Assembly (NCBI RefSeq): GCF_042646385.1
Contig: NZ_JBHRTO010000002.1
Coordinates: 682,001 to 746,000, forward strand
Source: Cypionkella sinensis
GTDB taxonomy: Bacteria; Pseudomonadota; Alphaproteobacteria; Rhodobacterales; Rhodobacteraceae
Direction of reading: 5' to 3'
DNA length: 64,000 bases
Shown here: piece after piece, positions 42,757 through 53,307 of the stretch
How positions within the stretch are numbered: the stretch's first letter is position 1
How the letters are laid out: every line of letters starts with the position of its first letter
Program-made: the position numbers and the translations under genes
The notes under the pieces: model-generated
What the model was told of the DNA's origin: nothing
What the model saw: only the letters and a program-made list of their open reading frames with translations
Database searches by the model: none

Positions 42757-43314
42757 ATGAAACGTATTCTTTCTGTCGCACTGATCATGGCCCCCTCGGT
42801 CGCCTTGGCGCATCCGGGGCATGGCACGGGCTTGCTGGCGGGCTTCACCCATCCTTTCACCGGCAGCGATCACCTGCTGGCGATGGTCGGCGTCGGGCTT
42901 TGGGCTGCGATGCTGGGCGGGCGGGCGCGTTGGGCGCTGCCTGCGACGTTTCTGTCTGCGATGGCCGTGGGCGGCGCTTTTGCGATGAACCTTGATCTTG
43001 GTGCGGCTGCGGCGGCGGTAGAGCCTGCCATCCTTGCCTCGGTCATTCTGCTGGGCGCTGTCGTGGCGCTGGCCCTGCGTGCGCCCTTGGCCGTGGCTTT
43101 GCCGCTGGTTGGCCTGTTTGGCCTTGCCCATGGCGCGGCGCATGGGACCGAGATGGTTGGCAACGGGCTGGCCTTTGGGGCGGCGATGCTGGCGGCCACG
43201 GCGCTGCTGCACGGGGCGGGGCTGGCTTTGGGTCTGGCGCTGAACGGCAAACTCGCCCGCGCTTTGGGTGGCGTGACGGCTGCGGCGGGCCTTGCGCTCG
43301 CCTTTGCAGGGTGA
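42757..43314 (+). CDS. HupE/UreJ family nickel uptake protein
   Basis: A 185-aa membrane protein of the HupE/UreJ family, thought to import nickel for urease or hydrogenase. It has a signal-like first helix, then the family motif AHPGHGTGLLAGFTHPFTGS and DHLLAMVGVGLWAAMLGG, whose His and Asp residues probably bind metal. A further HGAAHGTEM segment follows. About six helices are predicted. Its place between ureA and ureB is unusual, but supports dedicated nickel supply for this urease. Confidence 0.92.
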   Translation: MKRILSVALIMAPSVALAHPGHGTGLLAGFTHPFTGSDHLLAMVGVGLWAAMLGGRARWALPATFLSAMAVGGAFAMNLDLGAAAAAVEPAILASVILLGAVVALALRAPLAVALPLVGLFGLAHGAAHGTEMVGNGLAFGAAMLAATALLHGAGLALGLALNGKLARALGGVTAAAGLALAFAG

Positions 43315-43318
43315 CGCC

Positions 43319-43639
43319 ATGATTCCCCCCAAAGTCATTCCGGGCGAAGTGTTTCCCGCCGAAGGCACGATAGAGTTGAATGCAGGCCAGCCCAGCATCA
43401 CGCTGATGGTCGCCAACACCGGCGACCGTCCGGTGCAGGTGGGCAGCCACTACCATTTTGCCGAAACCAACCCCGGCCTGAGTTTTGATCGTGCCGCCGC
43501 GCGCGGGATGCGGCTGGATATCGCCGCAGGCACCGCTGTGCGGTTCGAGCCGGGGCAATCGCGCGAGGTGCGGTTAACGCCCTATGGCGGTTTGCGCCGG
43601 GTGTTCGGGTTCAACTCTGCCGTGATGGGGGATCTGTAA
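43319..43639 (+). CDS. ureB: Urease beta subunit
   Basis: Structural subunit of urease. The 106-aa chain starts MIPPKVIPGEVFPAEGTIEL and contains the typical VANTGDRPVQVGSHYHFAETN and RAAARGMRLDIAAGTAVRFEPG. ATG 43319 overlaps nothing and lies 5 nt after the HupE stop. Its stop directly abuts the ureC start. Confidence 0.97.
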   Translation: MIPPKVIPGEVFPAEGTIELNAGQPSITLMVANTGDRPVQVGSHYHFAETNPGLSFDRAAARGMRLDIAAGTAVRFEPGQSREVRLTPYGGLRRVFGFNSAVMGDL

Positions 43640-45346
<1,707 letters not shown>

Positions 45347-45414
45347 CGGAATTTGTCATGGGCGATAGGCATCGGCAGATTTATGATCGAGGCAGTTCAA
45401 CGCCGAGGTTCCCA

Positions 45415-46050
45415 ATGACTATGCTGCGCATTCCCCTTGCCTTCTGCCTTGCTATCGCCCTGCCCGCCCATGCCGATTGCGTGACCGCTGACAGCCTTGC
45501 CACGGGCGTGACCTTCAAGCGCGAGGATGGCCACACCGGCATTATCCGCGCGGCGGGCAAGATGTTTGAAATCGACTATGCGACCAATTCCAACGGCATA
45601 TGGCGCGACAAACGCCTGTCGCGCTTGGGCATTTACGATTCCGAATGGCAATCGACACCCACCAATGAAAACTATGTCGGCGGCGGTCCGGGCGGCGATT
45701 TCAGCTATAAGTTCAGCGGCAAGCCCCCGCTGCCCAAGGCCGATACCACTTGGGCGACCACGGTGTCAGAGCGCAAAAGCCTTGAGGCTGGCCTGCAATC
45801 CGGCCCGGTGATCACCCGCAGCAGCTATAAAGTCACCTACAGCTATCTGCCGACCAAGACCGCGAAACTGTCGGGGTGCAGCTATACCATCCAGCCGGTT
45901 GAGGCGCATTTCACCAACAAGAACACCGACCTCACCCGCCGCTTCATCTACTTCCCCGACCTTGGCTTTGGCTTGGAAACCCGCGTGATTGATCGCAAGG
46001 GCGATGCCAGCCGTGAGTTGGGGCTGACCTCACTTACTCCGAAAGGCTGA
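45415..46050 (+). CDS. Secreted protein of unknown function inside the urease operon
   Basis: A 211-aa protein with a Sec signal peptide MTMLRIPLAFCLAIALPAHA, cleaved before DCVTAD. The mature domain is beta-rich (GHTGIIRAAGKMFEIDY; SSYKVTYSYLPTKTAKLSGC) with two Cys that could form a disulfide. No family recognised. GAGG lies 7 nt before the ATG. It lies 68 nt after ureC and 3 nt before ureE in the same direction, so it belongs to the operon. A role in periplasmic nickel handling is possible but unsupported by any visible metal motif. Confidence 0.75.
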   Translation: MTMLRIPLAFCLAIALPAHADCVTADSLATGVTFKREDGHTGIIRAAGKMFEIDYATNSNGIWRDKRLSRLGIYDSEWQSTPTNENYVGGGPGGDFSYKFSGKPPLPKADTTWATTVSERKSLEAGLQSGPVITRSSYKVTYSYLPTKTAKLSGCSYTIQPVEAHFTNKNTDLTRRFIYFPDLGFGLETRVIDRKGDASRELGLTSLTPKG

Positions 46051-46053
46051 CCC

Positions 46054-46536
46054 ATGCTCCCTGCCCGATCTTTACTGCGAAACGCCGCCGCTGGTGCGAT
46101 GGATCGGGTGGTGCTGTCCTATGACGAACGCTTTCTGCGCCGCAAACGGCTGACCTGCGAAAGCGGGGCCAGTTTCATGGTCGATCTGGCCGAGACGATC
46201 TCGGTTGAAGATGGCGATGCCTTTGTGCTGGATGATGGCCGCAAGGTCGCGGTGGTGGCGGCGGAAGAACCCGTGGTGCGGGTCGAGGGGCATCTGCCGC
46301 GGCTGGCCTGGCATATCGGCAACCGGCACACGCCCTGTCAGGTGGCCGAGGGCCATCTGGTGATCCGCCGCGATCCGGTGATCGAGGCGATGCTGAAGGG
46401 TCTGGGGGCAACGCTGACCCTGCACATCGCGCCGTTCCGCCCGGAAGGTGGCGCTTATGGCCATGGTCGCACGATGGGGCATGATCATGGCCCCGCAGGC
46501 CATTTCGCGCTGAACTTTGGGGCCACGCATGGCTGA
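46054..46536 (+). CDS. ureE: Urease accessory protein UreE
   Basis: Nickel metallochaperone that passes Ni2+ to the UreDFG complex. The 160-aa product has the N-terminal peptide-binding domain (VVLSYDERFLRRKRLTCES) and the metal-binding domain with LAWHIGNRHTPCQVA, containing the conserved His at the dimer interface. The C-terminal tail is only modestly His-rich (YGHGRTMGHDHGPAGH), so nickel storage by a poly-His tail is limited. It overlaps ureF by 8 bp. Confidence 0.94.
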   Translation: MLPARSLLRNAAAGAMDRVVLSYDERFLRRKRLTCESGASFMVDLAETISVEDGDAFVLDDGRKVAVVAAEEPVVRVEGHLPRLAWHIGNRHTPCQVAEGHLVIRRDPVIEAMLKGLGATLTLHIAPFRPEGGAYGHGRTMGHDHGPAGHFALNFGATHG

Positions 46537-47166
46537 CCCGACCGACCGCCTGCGGCTTGTGCAATGGCTCTCGCCCGCCTTTCCCATCGGGGCCTTTGCC
46601 TATTCGCAGGGGCTGGAGGTGGCGATTTCGGACGGTGATGTGCGCACGGCGCAGGATCTGGAGGGATGGATTGCTGCCATCCTGCGCCACGGCTCGGGCC
46701 GGATTGACGCCATAGTGCTTGCCCATGCCCGCCAAGCGCAGGCCGATCTGGCGGGGCTGACGGCGCTGATCCTCGCGCTTGCCCCGAGTGCCGAACGTGT
46801 GACCGAGTTGCAGGAACAAGGCCGCGCCTTTGCGCTTGCGATCAGTGCGATCACCGGGGTTGATCATCCCGCCCGCCCCTATCCAATCGCCGTGGGGGCT
46901 GCGACCGCCCCCTTGCGCGTTTCGACCGCAGAGGTTCTGACGCTTTGGCTGCAAGGCCTTGCGGCGCAACTAACCTCTGCCGCCGTGCGGTTTGTGCCGC
47001 TCGGGCAAACCGATGGCCAGATGGTGCTGGCCCGCCTTGCCCCGCGCATCACCGCTTTGGCCGCCGAATATGCCGAGGCCCCGCTGTCAGCGCTGCATTC
47101 CAGCGCCTTCCGCGCCGATATCGCCGCGATGCGCCATGAAACTTTACCGGTAAGGATTTTCCGCAC

Positions 47167-47170
<4 letters not shown>
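46529..47170 (+). CDS. ureF: Urease accessory protein UreF
   Basis: Regulates UreG GTPase during urease activation. The 213-aa all-helical protein begins MADPTDRLRLVQWLSPAFPI and then GAFAYSQGLEVAISDG, which is the family signature. ATG 46529 was chosen over an in-frame ATG 12 nt earlier because the conserved region begins at residue ~10. It overlaps ureG by ATGA. Confidence 0.94.
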
Positions 47171-47787
<617 letters not shown>

Positions 47788-47800
47788 CCTAATGCACCTC

Positions 47801-47866
47801 GCCGCCCCGGACTTGATCCGGGGCCTCTTGGCGTGAACAGAGGCCCCGGATCAAGTCCGGGGCGGC
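47801..47866. repeat. REP-like inverted repeat, full copy (locus 3)
   Basis: Exact 27-nt arms at 47801-47827 and 47840-47866 with a 12-nt loop, the same arms as at 266-333. It lies between ureG and the convergent ProC-like gene and could terminate both. Confidence 0.88.
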
Positions 47867-47877
47867 GATGGAAATGT

Positions 47878-48630
47878 TCAGCGCCCCGGCACCATCCGTG
47901 CCAGCACCGCATCCATCCCCGCATCCCAAGCCGCCAGCGCCCCCGCCCCCTCCAGCACGCCCACAAGTTGCGCGGTGATGCCGCCCTTGGTCGTCACGCC
48001 ATCGGCAATGGCATCCAGCCCCGCATCCGCGCGCAAGAACACCTCGGCATTGCCGCGAAACGTCTCGGCCACCAGCGCCCGCGCCGCGGCTTCCTCCAGC
48101 CCCTGCGCCACATACCAGCGCATCAGATGCCGCAAGAGGTAAAACGACGCGCCTGACATCGCGCCAAACACCGCCGCCGTCTCGAAACTACGGGCATCGT
48201 CAAACCGATGCACCGGGCCAAGCAGGGCCAGAAACGCCCCCCACTTTGCATCATCAGGATAAAGCAGCGACGGCCCGACCGAGAACGCATTGGCAAACCC
48301 CGGCATCATGGTGCAGAACGCCTGCGCTGGACCAACCGCCGCCGACAGCGCAGCCCACGACGCCCCCGCCATCGCAGAACACACCGACTGGCCTGCGTGA
48401 AACTGCAAGCCCTGCAATACCGCCAATCCCGTCGCCGCAGGCAGGCAGACCAGCACCATATCGCACTGATCCACCACCGCCTGATTGCTGCCCGCCACCG
48501 TGCAGCCAAACCGCGCCGCCAGCCGATCGGCCTTGCCGCCCGAACCGGGGCTGAGAACAAACTCCACCCCCGCAGCCCCGCGCACCAGATATTCCGCCAG
48601 ATGCCCGACCCCGAGGATGCCGATCTTCAC
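47878..48630 (-). CDS. ProC-like NAD(P)-dependent oxidoreductase
   Basis: A 250-aa protein with an N-terminal Rossmann fold (MKIGILGVGHLAEYLVRGA) and a helical C-terminal domain like that of pyrroline-5-carboxylate reductase. Features are MVLVCLPAATGLAV, the FCTMMPGFANAFSVGPSLLY loop, and the closing TTKGGITAQLVGVLEGAGA, which recalls the ProC motif SPGGTT..GL. True ProC is only ~30% like this by eye, and the substrate is unknown. It overlaps the aminotransferase gene upstream by ATGA, so the two probably act on the same pathway. Confidence 0.8.
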   Translation of the reverse strand: MKIGILGVGHLAEYLVRGAAGVEFVLSPGSGGKADRLAARFGCTVAGSNQAVVDQCDMVLVCLPAATGLAVLQGLQFHAGQSVCSAMAGASWAALSAAVGPAQAFCTMMPGFANAFSVGPSLLYPDDAKWGAFLALLGPVHRFDDARSFETAAVFGAMSGASFYLLRHLMRWYVAQGLEEAAARALVAETFRGNAEVFLRADAGLDAIADGVTTKGGITAQLVGVLEGAGALAAWDAGMDAVLARMVPGR

Positions 48631-49946
48631 GGCATCTCCTCCAGCACCTGCGCAATCGCCGCGCCTGTCGCGGCAATATCCGCCTCGGAATGCACCACCG
48701 ACGACAACGAGTGCAAGGTGGCAGAAGGGTTCATGTAAACCCCCTTGTCCATCAGCCGCAGCGCGAAATCGCGGAACTTACCGCGGTCAACATGGCCACA
48801 GAAATCGCGGTAATCAGTTACCGCTTCCAGATCGGTGAAGAAGATCTGGAACATCGAATTCACCCCCTGCACGACGATTCCGTGCCGGTTGGAGTGTTTG
48901 GCGACCTTGCGCACCTCATCCGCCATCGCCTTGCCAAGGTTCTTGATGCGGCGGAACCCTGCCTGATCATCAGCCAGCATGGTTTGCAACATCATCTTGG
49001 TCACATGCAGCGCCAAACGCCCGGCGTTATGGGTGCCGAAGTGCAAGACCTTGCCCCATTCCAGCCCCGCCATGATCTCGGCCCGCCCGCCGATCATCGC
49101 CATCGGCAAACCGCCGCCAAGCGCCTTGCCATAGGTGACGATATCGGGCGTCAGACCATACAGTTCCGCACAGCCCCCGGCTGCCAAGCGAAACCCCGTC
49201 ACCGTCTCATCCAGATAAAACAGCGCGCCGTAGTGCTGGCACAGCTCTTGCATCCGCATCAGATACCCCGGCGCGGGCGGGATCACGCCCATGTTTGACA
49301 TGACACCTTCGGTGACAACGCAAGCCGCCTCGCGCCCGTGCAGCGCCATCACCCGCTCTAACGCTTCCACATCATTCCAGCGGCAGACCACGGTATCGGC
49401 CTGCGCCTCTGGCGGGATGCCAGACGAGTCGCAAATGCGGATCGGGTCGTTCGGATGGCCCAAGGCAGCCAAGGGCATCGGGTTGGTGTTCAGCAGGATA
49501 TTATCCGCCCAACCGTGATAATGCCCCTCAAACTTGATGATCTTGCGGCGCCCAGTATGGCCGCGGGCAAGGCGGAAAGCGGCCATGCAGGCTTCGGTTC
49601 CGGTATTGGCAAAGCGCACCTTGTCGACATGCGGCAGCAGGCCGACAAGGATCTCGGCAACCTCAACCTCAACCTCCAACGCGGTGGCGAAATGCGTGCC
49701 GCGCGCCACTTCGCGCGTGACGGTTTCCACAATCGCCGGATGCGCATGACCCAGCGGCAACGCGCCAAACGCCATCATCCAGTCAATATACTCCCGCCCA
49801 TCCACGTCATAAAGCCGCGCGCCCGCGCCATGCGACATATAGCGTGGCGCCCCGCCAAAGGTCGCAGGCCCGCGCGAGGCCGAGGATACCCCCTCGACCA
49901 GTACGCGCGTGCCGCGTTCAAACAAGCTTTGCGATGTATTGGCCAT
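48627..49946 (-). CDS. Class III aminotransferase, GSA-aminomutase-like
   Basis: A 439-aa PLP enzyme of the class III family, closest in layout to glutamate-1-semialdehyde 2,1-aminomutase (GARLYDVDGREYIDWMMAFGALPLGHAHP; FANTGTEACMAAFRLARGHTG; YLDETVTGFR). The PLP-binding Lys is in TYGKALGGGLPMAM. It is probably not the HemL of tetrapyrrole synthesis: the N-terminus and HFGTHNAGRLAL differ, and it is paired with a dehydrogenase rather than a hem gene. GGAGG lies 7 nt before ATG 49946. A role in degrading an amino acid or amino-alcohol is inferred only. Confidence 0.85.
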   Translation of the reverse strand: MANTSQSLFERGTRVLVEGVSSASRGPATFGGAPRYMSHGAGARLYDVDGREYIDWMMAFGALPLGHAHPAIVETVTREVARGTHFATALEVEVEVAEILVGLLPHVDKVRFANTGTEACMAAFRLARGHTGRRKIIKFEGHYHGWADNILLNTNPMPLAALGHPNDPIRICDSSGIPPEAQADTVVCRWNDVEALERVMALHGREAACVVTEGVMSNMGVIPPAPGYLMRMQELCQHYGALFYLDETVTGFRLAAGGCAELYGLTPDIVTYGKALGGGLPMAMIGGRAEIMAGLEWGKVLHFGTHNAGRLALHVTKMMLQTMLADDQAGFRRIKNLGKAMADEVRKVAKHSNRHGIVVQGVNSMFQIFFTDLEAVTDYRDFCGHVDRGKFRDFALRLMDKGVYMNPSATLHSLSSVVHSEADIAATGAAIAQVLEEMP

Positions 49947-50026
49947 TGGGGTCCTCCATTTGGCAAGACTATCGCGTAGCCTGCCCAAGGAAAGCAATGG
50001 CCAGAACCGCCCCTTGACCCGCGGTG

Positions 50027-50053
50027 GAGGCCCCGGATCAAGTCCGGGGCGGC
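50027..50053. repeat. REP-like single arm (locus 4)
   Basis: One 27-nt arm identical to those at 307-333, without its partner. A second single arm is at 38115-38141. Confidence 0.8.
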
Positions 50054-50171
50054 TTGGGGAGCACGCCTGCGCTGCCTAAAACAAGATTAAATTTGCACCC
50101 CGTCCCGGCGGTCTCGCCCACAAGACGGCGCGGGTCAGGTCTTGACCGCTGACCAAGATCGCCGCACCGCG

Positions 50172-50259
50172 TCTTCATCTTGGTTCAAATACTCCCGCCG
50201 GAGGCATCCGACATTGGCAGAAGGAGCCTCCGGCGGGAGTATTTGAACCAAGATGAAGA
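50172..50259. repeat. Perfect 34-bp inverted repeat
   Basis: Arms 50172-50205 and 50226-50259 are exact reverse complements with a 20-nt loop. Each has CCTCCGGCGGGAGTATTTG at its inner side and ACCAAGATGAAGA at its outer side. It lies downstream of adenine deaminase and may act as its terminator. The outer half matches the string beside recF (27846-27869). Apart from this and the REP arm, nothing is seen between 50054 and 50319. Confidence 0.88.
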
Positions 50260-50319
50260 TACCCGGCACTCCGCATTTCATCCGATCAAACGTATCTCGG
50301 GGTGAGGGCCGGAATTGCG

Positions 50320-52020
50320 CTAGGGCATCACCTCGAACCGATCCACATCGACCATGCCGTGATCGGTGATTTTCAGATGCGGAATCACCGGCAGGCACAG
50401 GAAGGCGAGTTGCAGGAAAGGCTCTTCCAGCACCACCCCCAGCGAGGCCGCCGCCGCCCGCAGCGCCACCAGATCAGCCCGCACATCTTCGAAGGATTTC
50501 AGGCTCATCAGCCCCGCCACCGGCAGCGCGAGTTCGGCCAGCACGCGGCCATTCTCCACCACCACAAACCCGCCCTCAATCTCACCCAGCCGTTGCACCG
50601 CCAGCGCCATATCGGCGTAATCCGCCCCCACCACGGCGATGTTGTGATGGTCGTGGCAGACGGTAGAGGCAATCGCGCCGCGTTGCAGTCCGAAGCCCTT
50701 CACAAACCCCGTCGCGCGGTTGCCGTTCACACCATGCCGTTCAATCACCGCGATCTTCACCAGATCGCGGGCGATATCGGGGCGCTTGTCGCCATCTTCG
50801 GGGGCGATCTGATAGGTCAGATGCTCGGTGATGATCTTGCCGGGCAGAATGCCGATCACCGGGGTTTCCACCCGGTTGCCGCCTGTGCGGAAGTGATGCG
50901 GCTCGATCTTGAGGGCCTTTACCGAATGGCGCGCCACAGGCGGGATTTCTTGGCGTGCGGCAAAGGCGGCATCGGTGATCTCAACCCCAGCCGTGAACAC
51001 CTGCGCGACATGGCAGGTTTCCAAGCTGTCGATCACCACGATATCGGCGCGTTTGCCGGGTGCGATCAGACCGCGATCCTTCAGCCCGAAGGCCTCGGCG
51101 GCGGAAAGCGAGGCCGCGCGGTAGACGGCCAAGGGCGGGGCACCCAGACTGATCGCGGTGCGGATCAGGTAATCGAGATGCCCATGCTCACCGATATCGA
51201 GCGGGTTACGATCATCGGTGCAGAAGCACAGATAGGGCGCGTGGCGTTCCGTCAGCAGGCCCGCCAGCGCGTGCAGATCCTTGGAAACCGAGCCTTCGCG
51301 GATCAGCACCCGCATGCCCTTGCGCAGTTTCTCAAGGCCTTCTTCGTAGGATGTTGCCTCGTGTTCTGTCCTGATCCCGGCCGCGATATAGCCGTTCAAG
51401 TCGTTGCCGCGCAGCAGGGGGGCGTGGCCGTCGATGTGGCGGCCTTGAAAGGCTTCCAGCTTGGCCATGCAGCCGGGGTCTTTGAACAAGACGCCGGGGT
51501 AGTTCATGAACTCGGCAAGGCCAATGACGCGGGGATGATCCATCAGCGGCACCAGATCGGCAGCCTCCAGCCGCGCGCCGGTGGTTTCCATATGGGTCGA
51601 GGGCACGCAGGACGACAGGTTGACGCGGATATCCATCAGCGTGCGGGACGAGGCTTCGAGGAAGTAGGTGATCCCGGTCAGGCCGCAGACATTGGCAATC
51701 TCATGCGGGTCGCAAATCGCGGTGGTGACGCCGTGCGGGGACACGCAGCGGTCAAATTCAAACGGCGTCACAAGGCTGGATTCGATGTGCAGATGGGTGT
51801 CGATGAAGCCCGGCACCAGCACTTTGCCCGTCACGTCAATCTCAACCCGGCCTGTGTAGTCACCGAACACGCCCACAATGGTATCGCCGCAGATCGCCAC
51901 ATCGGTTGCGACCAGTTCGCCAGTGATCAGGTCGAACACCCGCCCGCCTTTCAGCACGATATCGGCGGGCGTGATGCCGCGGCCTTGATCAATTCGGTCT
52001 GATAGCGGTGCTTTCGGCAT
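50320..52020 (-). CDS. ade: Adenine deaminase
   Basis: Converts adenine to hypoxanthine and ammonia in purine salvage. The 566-aa metal-dependent amidohydrolase has DIVLKGGRVFDLITGE at the start, metal-binding PGFIDTHLHIESS, and VTTAICDPHEIANVCG, both hallmarks of the bacterial Ade family. The middle has YLCFCTDDRNPLD with the catalytic Asp. The length fits. It is a single gene, divergent from a DMT transporter with about 80 bp between starts. Confidence 0.94.
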   Translation of the reverse strand: MPKAPLSDRIDQGRGITPADIVLKGGRVFDLITGELVATDVAICGDTIVGVFGDYTGRVEIDVTGKVLVPGFIDTHLHIESSLVTPFEFDRCVSPHGVTTAICDPHEIANVCGLTGITYFLEASSRTLMDIRVNLSSCVPSTHMETTGARLEAADLVPLMDHPRVIGLAEFMNYPGVLFKDPGCMAKLEAFQGRHIDGHAPLLRGNDLNGYIAAGIRTEHEATSYEEGLEKLRKGMRVLIREGSVSKDLHALAGLLTERHAPYLCFCTDDRNPLDIGEHGHLDYLIRTAISLGAPPLAVYRAASLSAAEAFGLKDRGLIAPGKRADIVVIDSLETCHVAQVFTAGVEITDAAFAARQEIPPVARHSVKALKIEPHHFRTGGNRVETPVIGILPGKIITEHLTYQIAPEDGDKRPDIARDLVKIAVIERHGVNGNRATGFVKGFGLQRGAIASTVCHDHHNIAVVGADYADMALAVQRLGEIEGGFVVVENGRVLAELALPVAGLMSLKSFEDVRADLVALRAAAASLGVVLEEPFLQLAFLCLPVIPHLKITDHGMVDVDRFEVMP

Positions 52021-52100
52021 GGTAATCTCCTTTCGGATAGGGAAGCTTATGGCAGCGGCTTCGTCCAGTGCGGATTTGCCCTTCCACCCCAGAGGTTGCC

Positions 52101-53048
52101 ATGCCCGATACCCCGCATCCCCCCGCCCGCCCGCTGCGCGGCATCGCGTTGAAGCTGGGCTCGGTGGTGGTGTTCATCGTGATGTCTTCGCTGATCAAGG
52201 TGACAGCGCAGCATGTGCCGCCGGGGCAGACGGTGTTTTTCCGGTCGTTCTTTGCGATGCCGGTGATCGTGGGCTGGTTGGCGATGCGGGGCGAATTGGC
52301 GACGGGGTTTCGCGCGCATAATCTGTTTGGCCATTTCTGGCGAGGGCTGATGGGGACCATGGCGATGGGGCTGGGGTTTGCCGGCCTTGCTTATCTGCCG
52401 CTGCCCGAGGTGACGGCGATTGGCTATGCCTCGCCTTTGCTGGTGGTGGTGTTTGCGGCGATGTTCTTGGGCGAAGATGTGCGGCTGTTCCGCATCGCCT
52501 CGGTGGCCCTTGGGCTGACCGGGGTGATGGTGGTGCTGTCGCCGCGGCTGACGATCGTGTCGGGCGATGCGGCATCGACGCGGGAGGCGTTTGGTGCAAT
52601 GCTGGTTTTGTGCGGCGCGTTTTGTGCGGCGCTGGCGCAGGTGTTCGTGCGCAAGCTGGTGCATAACGAAAAGACGGCGGCGATCGTGTTTTACTTTTCG
52701 CTGTCGTCGTCGCTGCTGGCGCTGCTGACGATCCCGTTTGGCTGGGTGGTGCCGACGCCGCTGGAGACGGTCTTGCTGGTGTCGTGCGGGCTGTTGGGCG
52801 GGGTGGGGCAGATCTTGCTGACCTCGAGCTATCGCGAGGCGGATGCGTCTTTGGTCGCACCGTTCGATTATGCGTCGATGCTGTTCGCGCTGCTGATCGG
52901 CTACTTTGCGTTTGACGAGGTGCCGACGCGGACGATGCTGATTGGCGCGGGTTTGGTGATTTTCGCAGGGATATTGATCATCTGGCGCGAGCGACGGCTG
53001 GGGTTGGAGCGCGCCAAAGGCCGCAAGGCGATGACGCCGCAGGGGTGA
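52101..53048 (+). CDS. DMT superfamily (EamA) transporter
   Basis: A 315-aa inner-membrane protein with ten predicted helices in two EamA repeats. It starts LRGIALKLGSVVVFIVMSSL, and segments such as PPGQTVFFRSFFAMP, YLPLPEVTAIGYASPLLVV and LLTSSYREADASLVAPFDY are typical of S-adenosylmethionine/riboflavin-type DMT exporters. The substrate cannot be told. AGAGG lies 5 nt before ATG 52101. It converges on the frc operon. Confidence 0.88.
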   Translation: MPDTPHPPARPLRGIALKLGSVVVFIVMSSLIKVTAQHVPPGQTVFFRSFFAMPVIVGWLAMRGELATGFRAHNLFGHFWRGLMGTMAMGLGFAGLAYLPLPEVTAIGYASPLLVVVFAAMFLGEDVRLFRIASVALGLTGVMVVLSPRLTIVSGDAASTREAFGAMLVLCGAFCAALAQVFVRKLVHNEKTAAIVFYFSLSSSLLALLTIPFGWVVPTPLETVLLVSCGLLGGVGQILLTSSYREADASLVAPFDYASMLFALLIGYFAFDEVPTRTMLIGAGLVIFAGILIIWRERRLGLERAKGRKAMTPQG

Positions 53049-53090
53049 GACCCTTGCGCCTGGCAAGCGCCTGAGGTGGCCGGGAACAGG

Positions 53091-53111
53091 CGATCCTCCA
53101 GTGGAGGATCG
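53091..53111 (+). terminator. Hairpin after the DMT transporter
   Basis: CGATCCTCCA-G-TGGAGGATCG, a near-perfect palindrome 43 nt after the transporter stop. In practice an 8-bp stem with a 5-nt loop would form. It lacks a T-run. Confidence 0.5.
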
Positions 53112-53122
53112 GCCCCGGTCAT

Positions 53123-53289
53123 GTGGAAACGCATTGGGTAGACCGCTTCAGGCAGCAGTGTCAGAGGGCAGCGCCCGACCCGGAGGGCGAGAAGCGCCCG
53201 CCGGGGGCGGGTCGGGCGCTGCCCGGTGGCTTTGGCCACCGGGGGTTGCGTTGCCAGCGTTGCGCTTGGCAGATGCAATGGCATCTGCC
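53123..53289. repeat. Large multi-hairpin repeat, copy with changed stem sequences
   Basis: Contains a 17-bp perfect stem GGGCAGCGCCCGACCCG / CGGGTCGGGCGCTGCCC (53166-53182, 53208-53224), CCCGGTGGC / GCCACCGGG (53222-53243) and GGCAGATGC-AATG-GCATCTGCC (53268-53289). These correspond in order to stems of the copy at 59054, but with different bases on both sides of each stem. It lies between the convergent DMT and frcK genes. Confidence 0.8.
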
Positions 53290-53307
53290 AATGCGGGCCT
53301 GACGCTG

